A stretch of 7,989 nucleotides of DNA. It comes from Anaerolineales bacterium UBA6663. GTDB lineage: Bacteria > Chloroflexota > Anaerolineae > Anaerolineales > UBA6663. The stretch is from positions 1-7,989 of the forward strand of contig DKKP01000197.1 in NCBI GenBank assembly GCA_002455335.1. The letters are read 5' to 3'. Under the pieces are notes generated by a model that searched no databases, had not been told where the DNA came from, and saw nothing but the letters and a program-made list of their open reading frames with translations. The position numbers and the translations under genes are program-made. Of this stretch, positions 1 to 5,445 are shown piece by piece (position 1 is the first letter of the stretch; the number at the start of each line of letters is the position of its first letter).

Positions 1-616
1 GATCGAGGCGCCGTTCGACTTCATGTCCGACACGCTCCGCGGCATGCGCGGCATCATGCTCGATATCCACCGCCGGCCCGAAAAGCTGCTGGCCGCGATG
101 GACCGCGTGCTCGAGTTCGAGCTCGAGTTCGCGATCAACTGGAGCCGCGCGACGGGCATCAACGTGTCCTTCATCCCGCTCCACCGTGGGTCGGACGGCT
201 TCATGTCGATCCCGCAGTTCGAGAAGTTCTACTGGCCGACGCTCAAGGCCATGCAGGAAGGCCTTGTCGCGAATGGGATCATGCCGTTCGTGTTCTACGA
301 GGGCGTCTGGGATCAGCGGTTGAGCTATCTGGCACAACTCCCCAAGGGCAAGGTCTCGGGTCTGTTCCAGTCGAGCGACATCTTCAAGGTCAAGGAAATC
401 GTCGGCGAGACGATGTGCATCGCCGGCGGCATGCGCAACTCGCTGCTCCAGGCCGGCACGGCCGAAGAGGTCCGCGAGTTCACGATCAAGCTCTGCCGTG
501 AGGTGGGCAAGGGCGGCGGCTTCATCATGACGACCGGCATCGGCGAAATGGAGGGCTGCAAGCCCGAGTTGGTGCAGGTCTGGGTCGATACGACGAAAGA
601 GTACGGCGTGTACTGA
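1..616 (+). CDS. Uroporphyrinogen decarboxylase (URO-D) family protein, MtaA-like methyltransferase, 3' part only
   Basis: The reading frame is already open at base 2, before the first ATG at 23. Its first residues (EAPFDF) align with KAPFDY inside the complete paralog at 1406-2758, so the gene starts upstream of the window. About 204 C-terminal residues are visible. They match the second half of a URO-D TIM barrel: RGIM.D..RRP, PLH.G.DGFMS, KFYWPTLKA, a GG..NSLLQAGT loop and a GKGGGFI segment. In MtaA/MtbA-type enzymes this fold moves methyl groups between a corrinoid protein and a thiol or other acceptor. The HxCG zinc-ligand stretch expected around 296-322 reads YEGVWDQRL, and the later SPGC-like cysteine is also absent, so metal chemistry is uncertain. 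A corrinoid protein gene follows after 168 nt, which supports a corrinoid-linked methyltransferase rather than heme synthesis. The substrate is unknown. Confidence 0.85.
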   Translation, partial: IEAPFDFMSDTLRGMRGIMLDIHRRPEKLLAAMDRVLEFELEFAINWSRATGINVSFIPLHRGSDGFMSIPQFEKFYWPTLKAMQEGLVANGIMPFVFYEGVWDQRLSYLAQLPKGKVSGLFQSSDIFKVKEIVGETMCIAGGMRNSLLQAGTAEEVREFTIKLCREVGKGGGFIMTTGIGEMEGCKPELVQVWVDTTKEYGVY

Positions 617-768
617 CGGCGGACCTTAGACGGCGGATCGCGGACGGCAGATCGATATGTTCAGTCGCTTGCAGAGAGGGCGAATCGGCTGAAGGGGGCG
701 GCGCACCGTGAAGGGGGGCGGTGCGCCGATTGATCTGTTTTCCACGGTCCGCCGTCTGTCGTCATCCC
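617..768. repeat. Heptamer-phased inverted repeat array A
   Basis: Beginning right after the TGA stop, five consecutive 7-mers end in GA (CGGCGGA, CCTTAGA, CGGCGGA, TCGCGGA, CGGCAGA; GA at 622, 629, 636, 643, 650). At 741-768 the same phase reappears inverted, with TC opening each unit at 741, 748, 755 and 762. The halves pair: 628-637 is perfectly complementary to 748-757, and 648-656 pairs with 729-737 with one G-U. These nest around a central stem (699-708/719-728), so most of the 168-nt spacer can fold into one long structure between two probable operon genes. Function is unknown; attenuation or mRNA processing is conceivable. Confidence 0.7.
699..728. repeat. 10-bp perfect inverted repeat (central hairpin of array A)
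   Basis: CGGCGCACCG at 699-708 is the exact reverse complement of CGGTGCGCCG at 719-728, with a 10-nt G-rich loop. There is no T-tract after it on either strand, so it is not a standard intrinsic terminator. It sits inside the larger fold of the spacer, 57 nt before the corrinoid protein start codon. Confidence 0.7.
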
Positions 769-784
769 CACAGAGGAACAACCC

Positions 785-1402
785 ATGTCACAACAACTGA
801 TCAACGCGATTACGGAGATGCAGGAGGAGGAGGCTGTTGCGCTGGCGCAACAGATGCTCGACGAGGGAGCGAGCCCGAGCGCGGTGCTCGACGCGTGCAA
901 GCAGGCGATGGACGTGATCGGGCAGCGGTTCGAGAAGGGGGAGTGCTTCATCCCGGAGTTGATCCTGGCGGGCGAGATGCTGTCGCAGGTGGCCAAGATC
1001 GTGAAGCCGCACATCCAGCAGGAGGCGGCGGAGAAGAAGCTTGGGAAGGTGGTAGTAGGGACTGTGGCCGGGGACATCCACGACATCGCGAAGGATATCG
1101 TGGTGTTCATGTTGGACATCAACGGGTTCGAGGTGACGGACCTCGGGGTGGATGTGCCTGTGGCGAAGTTTGTGGAGGCGGTGAAGGCGACGGGGGCGAA
1201 GATCGTCGGTTTGAGCGGGTTCCTGACGCTGGCGTACGACCCGATGAAGGAGACGACGGCGGCGGTGAAGGCGCTCGACCCTGAGGTGAAGGTGATGGTG
1301 GGCGGCGGACAGATCGACGAGCAGATCCGGGAGTACACGGGGGCGGATGCTTATGGCAAAGACGCCATGGCCGCCGTCGCCATCGCGAAAGGCTGGGCCT
1401 GA
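785..1402 (+). CDS. Corrinoid (cobalamin-binding) methyltransferase subunit, MtaC/MtbC/MttC-like
   Basis: This 205-aa protein has the size and two-domain plan of stand-alone corrinoid proteins that shuttle a methyl group on cobalt between two methyltransferases. Residues 1-85 form the helical cap (AMDVIGQRFEKGECFIPEL is typical of B12-binding_2). Residues 88-205 form the Rossmann cobalamin domain, with GDIHDIAKDIV at 96-106, DLGVDVP at 119-125, LSGFLT at 143-148 and GGG at 173-175. His99 is the expected lower axial cobalt ligand. Two signature positions deviate: DxHxxG reads DxHxxA (Ala102), and SxL reads Ser144-Gly-Phe. The start at 785 is supported by GAGGA at 773-777, seven nt upstream. 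URO-D-family methyltransferase genes flank it on both sides, the downstream one 3 nt away, so they are probably its partners. Codons favour G at the third position (GCG, GTG, GGG), unlike the C-ending bias of the neighbours. The subfamily (methanol, methylamine, methoxyaromatic or other) cannot be assigned. Confidence 0.92.
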   Translation: MSQQLINAITEMQEEEAVALAQQMLDEGASPSAVLDACKQAMDVIGQRFEKGECFIPELILAGEMLSQVAKIVKPHIQQEAAEKKLGKVVVGTVAGDIHDIAKDIVVFMLDINGFEVTDLGVDVPVAKFVEAVKATGAKIVGLSGFLTLAYDPMKETTAAVKALDPEVKVMVGGGQIDEQIREYTGADAYGKDAMAAVAIAKGWA

Positions 1403-1405
1403 TCG

Positions 1406-2758
1406 ATGGCTAACACGTTACCGGACAATTGGAACAAACTCACGCCTGAGCAGAAGCTCGATTGGCGCCTGGCGGCCTGGTCTTCTCCAGAAGGCAAGCC
1501 GCTCAACACGCCGCAGGCCGTGGCCAACTTCACGGCAGCCACGCGGCGCTACATCGACGTCCTCAAGCTGCGTGAGCCCGATCGCGTGCCGCGCACCTTG
1601 ATCCTCGGCGACTACGTCGCGCACTACGCCGGTTCGAACCCCGGGGAGTTCTTCTACGACTACCCGAAGGCGATCGCGGCGACGATCAAATTCTGCAAGG
1701 ATTTCGATATCGAATACGGGGCAGGCGGCAACTTCATGCCCGGCAAGCTCTTCGATCGGCTGGGCTACAGGCTCTATCGCTGGCCGGGCGGCGCGCTGGC
1801 CCCGACCCAGGGCTTCCAGTTCGTCGAAGGCGAATACATGACCGCCGACGAGTACGACGCGCTGATCGCCGATCCCGAGTCGTTCGCCATGCGCGTCTTT
1901 ACGCCCCGCGTGATGGGCGCGCTGGGCGGGCTTGGCATGGTGCCGAGTTTCTTCGGGACGGTCGAGCTGCCGTTCGTGCCCTTCATGCTGGCCGGGTTCT
2001 CGGCGCCGCCGACCCACGAGGCCTTCAAGGCCCTGCTCGAGGCCAACCAGATCGTGCTCGAGTGGTTCGGCGCCAACGCCCAGCTCGGCGCGGTCACCAT
2101 GGGCGAGATGGGGCTGCCCGGCACCATGGGGGGCTTCTCGAAGGCGCCCTTCGACTACCTCGGCGACAGCCTGCGCGGCACACGCGGGATCATGATGGAC
2201 ATGTACCGCCGACCCGCCAAGGTGCTGGCGGCCGTCGAGCGCCTCGTGCCGATGGCGATCCAGATGGGCGTGGGCGCCGCCAACGGCAGCGGCACGCCGT
2301 TCGCCATGCTCCCGCTGCACAAGGGCGCCGATGGCTTCATGTCGAACGCGGACTTCAAAAAGTTCTACTGGCCGACGCTCAAGGCCACGATCGAGGGCAT
2401 CGCCCAGGAGGGCGTCGTGCCCATGATGTTCGTCGAGGGCGGCTACAACCAGCGTCTCGACATCATCGCCGAGTCGGGTCTGCCGAAGGCCGCCACGATG
2501 TGGATCTTCGACCAGACCGATATGGCACAGGCCAAGGCCAAATTCGGCAGCTGGGCCTGCATCGGCGGCAACGTCCCGGCCTCGCTCTTCAAAGCCGGCA
2601 CGCCAGAGCAGATCGGCGATTATGTCAAGAAACTGGTCGATGTCTGCGCGCCGGGCGGCGGCTTCTTCCTGTCGCCCGGGGCCGTGCTCGATCAGGCCAA
2701 GGCCGAGAACGTGCACGCTTACCTCAAGACCGCCAAGGATCTCGGCGTCTATCGCTGA
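1406..2758 (+). CDS. Uroporphyrinogen decarboxylase (URO-D) family protein, putative corrinoid methyltransferase
   Basis: This 450-aa protein has a URO-D/MtaA-type TIM barrel preceded by an N-terminal extension (KLTPEQKLDWRLAAW, then LREPDRVPR at 55-63). Visible family features are LPLHKGADGFMS (302-313), FYWPTLK (320-326), IFDQTDM (367-373), GGNVPASLFKAGTPEQI (387-403) and CAPGGGFFLSPG (414-425). The stretch that carries HxCG in MtaA/MtbA reads VEGGYNQRL (343-351), and the later cysteine position reads SPGA (423-426), so the usual zinc ligands are missing. Cys384 and Cys414 lie nearby but are not in the standard arrangement. The start lies 3 nt past the corrinoid gene stop with no convincing Shine-Dalgarno, suggesting translational coupling. 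It is clearly homologous to the gene ending at 616. Most likely it transfers a methyl group to or from the upstream corrinoid protein; a role in heme synthesis is unlikely. Substrate unknown. Confidence 0.9.
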   Translation: MANTLPDNWNKLTPEQKLDWRLAAWSSPEGKPLNTPQAVANFTAATRRYIDVLKLREPDRVPRTLILGDYVAHYAGSNPGEFFYDYPKAIAATIKFCKDFDIEYGAGGNFMPGKLFDRLGYRLYRWPGGALAPTQGFQFVEGEYMTADEYDALIADPESFAMRVFTPRVMGALGGLGMVPSFFGTVELPFVPFMLAGFSAPPTHEAFKALLEANQIVLEWFGANAQLGAVTMGEMGLPGTMGGFSKAPFDYLGDSLRGTRGIMMDMYRRPAKVLAAVERLVPMAIQMGVGAANGSGTPFAMLPLHKGADGFMSNADFKKFYWPTLKATIEGIAQEGVVPMMFVEGGYNQRLDIIAESGLPKAATMWIFDQTDMAQAKAKFGSWACIGGNVPASLFKAGTPEQIGDYVKKLVDVCAPGGGFFLSPGAVLDQAKAENVHAYLKTAKDLGVYR

Positions 2759-2773
2759 ACGTCTTGCCTCCGA

Positions 2774-2813
2774 AAACACAACACGGGCCCACACCAGGGC
2801 CCGTGTTGTGTTT
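2774..2813 (+). terminator. Strong hairpin terminator after the corrinoid/URO-D cassette
   Basis: The arm at 2774-2790 (AAACACAACACGGGCCC) and the arm at 2797-2813 are perfectly complementary over 17 bp, with a 6-nt loop. It starts 15 nt after the URO-D stop codon. The base of the stem is A/T-rich around a GGGCCC core. A short T-run ends the 3' arm on the + strand, and TTTT follows on the - strand, so it may work in both directions and insulate the cassette from the tRNA unit. Confidence 0.8.
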
Positions 2814-2818
2814 CACCG

Positions 2819-2856
2819 AGAAAACAAAACTCCCGCTGTCTGGTTCAGCGGGAGTT
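2819..2856 (-). terminator. Intrinsic terminator of the tRNA-Gln transcript
   Basis: On the minus strand, AACTCCCGCTG (2856-2846) pairs perfectly over 11 bp with CAGCGGGAGTT (2838-2828) across a 7-nt loop, and is followed by TTTTGTTTTCT. It begins 6 nt beyond the tRNA CCA end. This is a textbook Rho-independent terminator. The + strand direction has no T-tract. Confidence 0.85.
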
Positions 2857-2862
2857 GCGCTT

Positions 2863-2936
2863 TGGCTGGGGATCGAGGATTCGAACCTCGGCATACAGAT
2901 CCAGAGTCTGCTGTCCTACCACTAGACGAATCCCCA
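2863..2936 (-). tRNA. tRNA-Gln (anticodon CTG, reads CAG), with encoded CCA
   Basis: The minus strand folds into a complete cloverleaf. The acceptor stem is TGGGGAT/ATCCCCA, the D arm is GTCT...GGAC with a GTGGTA loop, and the anticodon stem is GCAGA/TCTGT (closing G-U pair) with loop CTCTGGA. The variable region is 4 nt, and the T arm is CGAGG-TTCGAAT-CCTCG. The anticodon occupies 2904-2902. Discriminator G73 is followed by a genome-encoded CCA. U1-A72, G2-C71, G3-C70 and G73 match the acceptor identity elements recognised by GlnRS in E. coli, and the window also encodes GlnRS. It has its own promoter and terminator, so it is an independent single-gene unit. Confidence 0.97.
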
Positions 2937-2948
2937 GTGCGGTTAAAG

Positions 2949-2977
2949 ATTATACCCAAAGAAGCGTGGCCTGTAAA
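2949..2977 (-). promoter_or_regulatory. Sigma70-type promoter of tRNA-Gln
   Basis: On the minus strand a TTTACA -35 box (2977-2972) is separated by exactly 17 nt from a perfect TATAAT -10 box (2954-2949). The predicted start of transcription lies only about 6 nt before the mature tRNA 5' end at 2936, so the 5' leader would be very short. This is the best promoter match in the window. Confidence 0.88.
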
Positions 2978-3045
2978 TGATGGGATCGCGCGTCGAGCGG
3001 GAGTGGACACACCCGCCGTCGTTTGCGGGATGCCCGTGGCAGGTC

Positions 3046-3555
3046 TCAGGCCCCGGTTGGCGGATTGGGCGGCCAGGGAAGCCAGTGATCGGGCAGGGTG
3101 GTCCGAAGGTGTTCTGAAACCTGTGTCAGTTGGTCCTCGCCGAAGGCAACCGGCAACGCGCCCTGTTCGGCGGCGCGCACGACGGCCAGGAACCAGTTGG
3201 CATACACCGGGTCGCTCCCCAGGGCGTGCTCGCAGACTGTCTTGAAGGTGCGCATGAAGGAATCGGCCATCTCAGAGACCGACATCTTGCCGCCATCGTT
3301 CCAGCCAAAGAAGTGGTAATCCTCGGCGGTCGAGTATCGCGCCGCCATCAGATTGCCGACCTGTTCGTGGGCGCCATGCCCCGGATCGACGCGTTTGGCC
3401 GGCATGAGCGCACAGCGCCAGTCCACGCCATTCGGGGCGATCCCGGCCGCGATGCGCAGCCGCTGATAGCCGCGGCGATGCAACTCGGCCACCATCCGCA
3501 ACAGCTTGAGGGCCGCCCCCTGCGGGTCGAGGACCTCTTCTTTCTCCTTTGGCAT
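3046..3555 (-). CDS. Hypothetical protein, 169 aa, family not recognised
   Basis: I do not recognise this protein. The chosen start (MPKEKEEV) follows a charged N-terminus. The frame stays open 29 codons further upstream to 3642, but those codons lie in heptamer array B, whose translation is low complexity, so I exclude them. The body looks like a small soluble alpha/beta protein: a helix [20 protein letters not shown] (17-36), then [15 protein letters not shown] (38-52), an aromatic segment [12 protein letters not shown] (74-85), a helical middle (92-133) and a Pro/Trp-rich tail (WLPWPPNPP, 158-166). There is no signal peptide or membrane segment. Cysteines are at 48 and 108 only. No Shine-Dalgarno is visible; a TACAAT box 9 nt upstream hints at a leaderless mRNA. 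It is divergent from glnS and lies upstream of the separately promoted tRNA-Gln. Coding reality rests on length and coherent protein-like composition. Confidence 0.7.
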   Translation of the reverse strand: MPKEKEEVLDPQGAALKLLRMVAELHRRGYQRLRIAAGIAPNGVDWRCALMPAKRVDPGHGAHEQVGNLMAARYSTAEDYHFFGWNDGGKMSVSEMADSFMRTFKTVCEHALGSDPVYANWFLAVVRAAEQGALPVAFGEDQLTQVSEHLRTTLPDHWLPWPPNPPTGA

Positions 3556-3564
3556 AACGCCCGG

Positions 3565-3570
3565 ATTGTA
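3565..3570 (-). promoter_or_regulatory. Candidate -10 box for the hypothetical gene
   Basis: The minus strand reads TACAAT, 9 nt before the ATG at 3555. Transcription would start at or within a few bases of the start codon, giving a leaderless or nearly leaderless mRNA and explaining the missing Shine-Dalgarno. No -35 box is seen at the usual distance. Confidence 0.3.
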
Positions 3571-3578
3571 CAACCGTT

Positions 3579-3662
3579 GGGCGTGGAGCGTGGTGCGGGA
3601 AGCGTGGAGCGGAGAGGGGAGAGCGTATCTCGCCCCAAGCACTACTCACCACGCCCTACGCT
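3579..3662. repeat. Heptamer-phased inverted repeat array B
   Basis: Seven consecutive 7-mers carry GCG at the same position (3581, 3588, 3595, 3602, 3609, GGG at 3616, GCG at 3623), for example GGGCGTG, GAGCGTG and AAGCGTG. The complement then continues in 7-nt phase as CGC at 3631, 3652 and 3659, with degraded units at 3638 and 3645. The outer arms 3581-3595 and 3647-3661 pair at 13 of 15 positions. The array fills the divergent spacer between the hypothetical gene and glnS and ends exactly at the candidate glnS -10 box. Confidence 0.7.
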
Positions 3663-3667
3663 ATACT
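3662..3667 (+). promoter_or_regulatory. Candidate -10 box for glnS
   Basis: TATACT lies 35 nt before the glnS ATG and would give a leader of about 29 nt containing the AAGGA ribosome site. No -35 hexamer stands out at 16-18 nt spacing; that region is the right half of repeat array B. The call is tentative. Confidence 0.35.
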
Positions 3668-3702
3668 TGCCCCATCTCAGCGTAAGGAATAACTCGCTAC
3701 CC

Positions 3703-5379
3703 ATGACCGACAGCTCGAACCCGACCGCCACCGATTTCATCCGCACCGCGGTCCGTGAAGACCTCGCCTCCGGGCGCTTTGCACGTGTCAGCACGCGCTT
3801 CCCCCCGGAGCCCAACGGCTATCTGCATATCGGCCACGCCAAGGCCATCAGCGTCGACTTCGGCATCGCGACCGACTTCGGCGGCACCTGCAACCTGCGC
3901 TTCGACGACACAAACCCGGTCAAGGAGGAGCAGGAATACGTCGACAACATCATGGCCGACATCCGCTGGCTCGGCTACGACTGGGACGATCGCCTGTTCT
4001 TCGCCTCGGATTACTTCGAACAGCTCTATGGCTACGCGGTCACGCTGATCCAGAAGGGCAAGGCCTTCGTCTGCGATCTGACCGCCGACGAGATGCGCGC
4101 CTACCGCGGCACGCTCACCGAGCCCGGCAAGAACAGCCCGTACCGCGACCGCTCGGTCGACGAGAACCTCGACCTCTTTGCCCGGATGCGCGCCGGCGAG
4201 TTCCCGGACGGCACGCGCACCTTGCGGGCCAAGATCGACATGGCCGCCGGTAACATCAACATGCGCGATCCGGTGATGTACCGGATCATCCACGCGACCC
4301 ATCACCGCACCGGCGACGATTGGTGCATCTACCCGATGTACGACTTCGCCCACGGGCAGAGCGACTCGATCGAGGGGATCACGCACTCGCTGTGCTCGCT
4401 CGAATACGAAGACCATCGCCCGCTGTACGACTGGTATGTGCGCGAGATCGGCATCTACGCTCCGCGTCAGATCGAGTTTGCGCGCCTGATCCTGTCCTAT
4501 ACGGTGCTCAGCAAACGCAAGCTGCTGCGACTGGTCAAGGACGGACTCGTCAGTGGCTGGGATGATCCGCGGATGCCGACGCTCTCGGCGCTTCGGCGCC
4601 GCGGCGTGCCGGCGGCCGCGATCCGCAATTTCTGCGCCATGATCGGCGTGGCCAAGAACAACAGCCTGGTCGATGTTGCACTGCTCGAACACGCGATCCG
4701 CGACGAGCTCAATCGCGTCGCTGAGCGCCGCATGGCCGTGCTCAAGCCGCTGCGGGTGGTCATCGAGAACTATCCCGAGGGCCAGGCCGAGCACCTGACG
4801 GCCATCAACAACCCCGAGGACGCCGCCGCCGGGACACGCGAGGTGCCGTTCAGCAAGGTGCTCTACATCGAGCGCGACGACTTCCGCGAGGTCCCGCCGC
4901 CCAAATACTTCCGCCTGGCTCCCGGGCGTGAGGTCCGTCTCCGCTATGCTTACTTCATCAAGTGTGTGGATGTCGTCAAGGACGCAGCCGGTGAGGTGAT
5001 CGAACTGCGCTGCACGTACGACCCGGCCACCCGCGGTGGCGACGCCCCGGATGGGCGCAAGGTCAAGGCCACGATCCACTGGGTTTCGGCCCAGCATGCG
5101 ATCCCGGCCGAGGTGCGCAACTACGACAGGCTCTTCAAGAGCGAGCGCCCGGATGACGCCGACGACTTCATGACCGAGCTCAATCCCGATTCGCTCGAAA
5201 TCCTGCCTCAGGCCTACGTCGAGCCGGCCCTGGCCTCAGCCCAGCCCGGTGCGCCGATCCAGTTCGAGCGCAACGGCTACTACTGCGCTGACCCTGCGAG
5301 CACGCCAGGCAAGCTCGTCTTTAATCGCACGATCACGCTGAAGGACTCGTGGGCGAAGATCGAGGGGCGAGGAGCGTAG
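3703..5379 (+). CDS. glnS: Glutamine--tRNA ligase (GlnRS)
   Basis: GlnRS attaches glutamine to tRNA-Gln in the cytoplasm using ATP. The 558-aa length is close to the E. coli enzyme (about 554). Class I signatures are clear: [15 protein letters not shown] (34-48) with the HIGH box at 42-45, and VLSKRK (268-273) as the KMSKS equivalent. Other GlnRS hallmarks are [10 protein letters not shown] (63-72), [31 protein letters not shown] (catalytic core, about 210-244) and the beta-barrel anticodon-binding region (about 345-550; [24 protein letters not shown]). The frame is open back to 3130, but homology starts at [12 protein letters not shown], which has AAGGA at 3684-3688, 14 nt upstream. The last five residues (EGRGA) and the TAG stop are encoded by heptamer array C. 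A tRNA-Gln with GlnRS identity elements lies 770 nt upstream, and gltX converges from the right. Direct charging by GlnRS implies the Glu-tRNA-Gln amidotransferase route is not needed for glutamine. Confidence 0.98.
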   Translation: MTDSSNPTATDFIRTAVREDLASGRFARVSTRFPPEPNGYLHIGHAKAISVDFGIATDFGGTCNLRFDDTNPVKEEQEYVDNIMADIRWLGYDWDDRLFFASDYFEQLYGYAVTLIQKGKAFVCDLTADEMRAYRGTLTEPGKNSPYRDRSVDENLDLFARMRAGEFPDGTRTLRAKIDMAAGNINMRDPVMYRIIHATHHRTGDDWCIYPMYDFAHGQSDSIEGITHSLCSLEYEDHRPLYDWYVREIGIYAPRQIEFARLILSYTVLSKRKLLRLVKDGLVSGWDDPRMPTLSALRRRGVPAAAIRNFCAMIGVAKNNSLVDVALLEHAIRDELNRVAERRMAVLKPLRVVIENYPEGQAEHLTAINNPEDAAAGTREVPFSKVLYIERDDFREVPPPKYFRLAPGREVRLRYAYFIKCVDVVKDAAGEVIELRCTYDPATRGGDAPDGRKVKATIHWVSAQHAIPAEVRNYDRLFKSERPDDADDFMTELNPDSLEILPQAYVEPALASAQPGAPIQFERNGYYCADPASTPGKLVFNRTITLKDSWAKIEGRGA

Positions 5380-5445
5380 GGCGAAGAGCTAAAAGCGAGG
5401 AGCGAGGGGCGCTCTACGCTCCTCGCTCCTCGCTTTTAGCTCCGC
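5362..5445. repeat. Heptamer-phased inverted repeat array C (overlaps both glnS and gltX 3' ends)
   Basis: Seven unbroken 7-mers ending in GC (GAGGGGC, GAGGAGC, GTAGGGC, GAAGAGC, TAAAAGC, GAGGAGC, GAGGGGC; 5362-5410) are followed at once by five beginning with GC (GCTCTAC, GCTCCTC, GCTCCTC, GCTTTTA, GCTCCGC; 5411-5445). The switch point is 5410/5411. Positions 5386-5407 and 5421-5442 are perfectly complementary over 22 bp. The GTAGGGC unit gives glnS its TAG stop, and the mirrored unit (GTAGAGC on the minus strand) gives gltX its TAG. Confidence 0.85.
5395..5438. terminator. Bidirectional terminator between convergent glnS and gltX
   Basis: Within array C a GC-rich stem (5395-5406 paired with 5422-5433, extendable inward to a 5-nt loop in the + strand RNA) is followed by TTTTA on the + strand. 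By symmetry it is followed by TTTTA on the minus strand too, from the AAAA at 5391-5394. It lies between two converging stop codons, as expected for a shared intrinsic terminator. The T-tracts are short and can also pair into the longer stem, so efficiency is uncertain. Confidence 0.6.

Noticed and set aside
721..1284. Plus-strand open frame of 187 codons starting before the corrinoid gene
   Set aside because: It reads Gly/Arg-rich low-complexity sequence in a different frame over the corrinoid gene, which has the domain motifs and the ribosome site.
1..2758. Heme biosynthesis (hemE) assignment for the URO-D genes
   Set aside because: The genes flank a corrinoid protein gene, the N-terminal extension is unlike HemE, and no other heme genes are present, so a methyltransferase role fits better.
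1418..2794. Long minus-strand open frame of 458 codons
   Set aside because: It lies antisense to the well-supported URO-D gene. Its translation is Arg/Ala/Gly/His-rich and low in protein-like order, a shadow typical of GC-rich DNA.
2863..2936. tRNA gene as a mobile-element attachment site
   Set aside because: No integrase gene and no duplicated 3' tRNA fragment is visible in the window.
3012..3029. Small hairpin CCCGC/GCGGG as a terminator for the hypothetical gene
   Set aside because: It has only 5 bp, an 8-nt loop and no T-tract on the minus strand, too weak to call.
3130..3702. N-terminal extension of the glnS frame
   Set aside because: It overlaps the hypothetical gene and array B, has no homology to GlnRS, and the family start with a Shine-Dalgarno lies at 3703.
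3697..5097. Long minus-strand open frame of 466 codons
   Set aside because: It is antisense to glnS, which has unambiguous GlnRS motifs. The frame is a codon-bias shadow rich in Val, Asp and Arg.
5362..5445. CRISPR-like direct repeats
   Set aside because: Units are 7 nt with no spacers, and the array inverts in the middle. There are no cas genes in the window.
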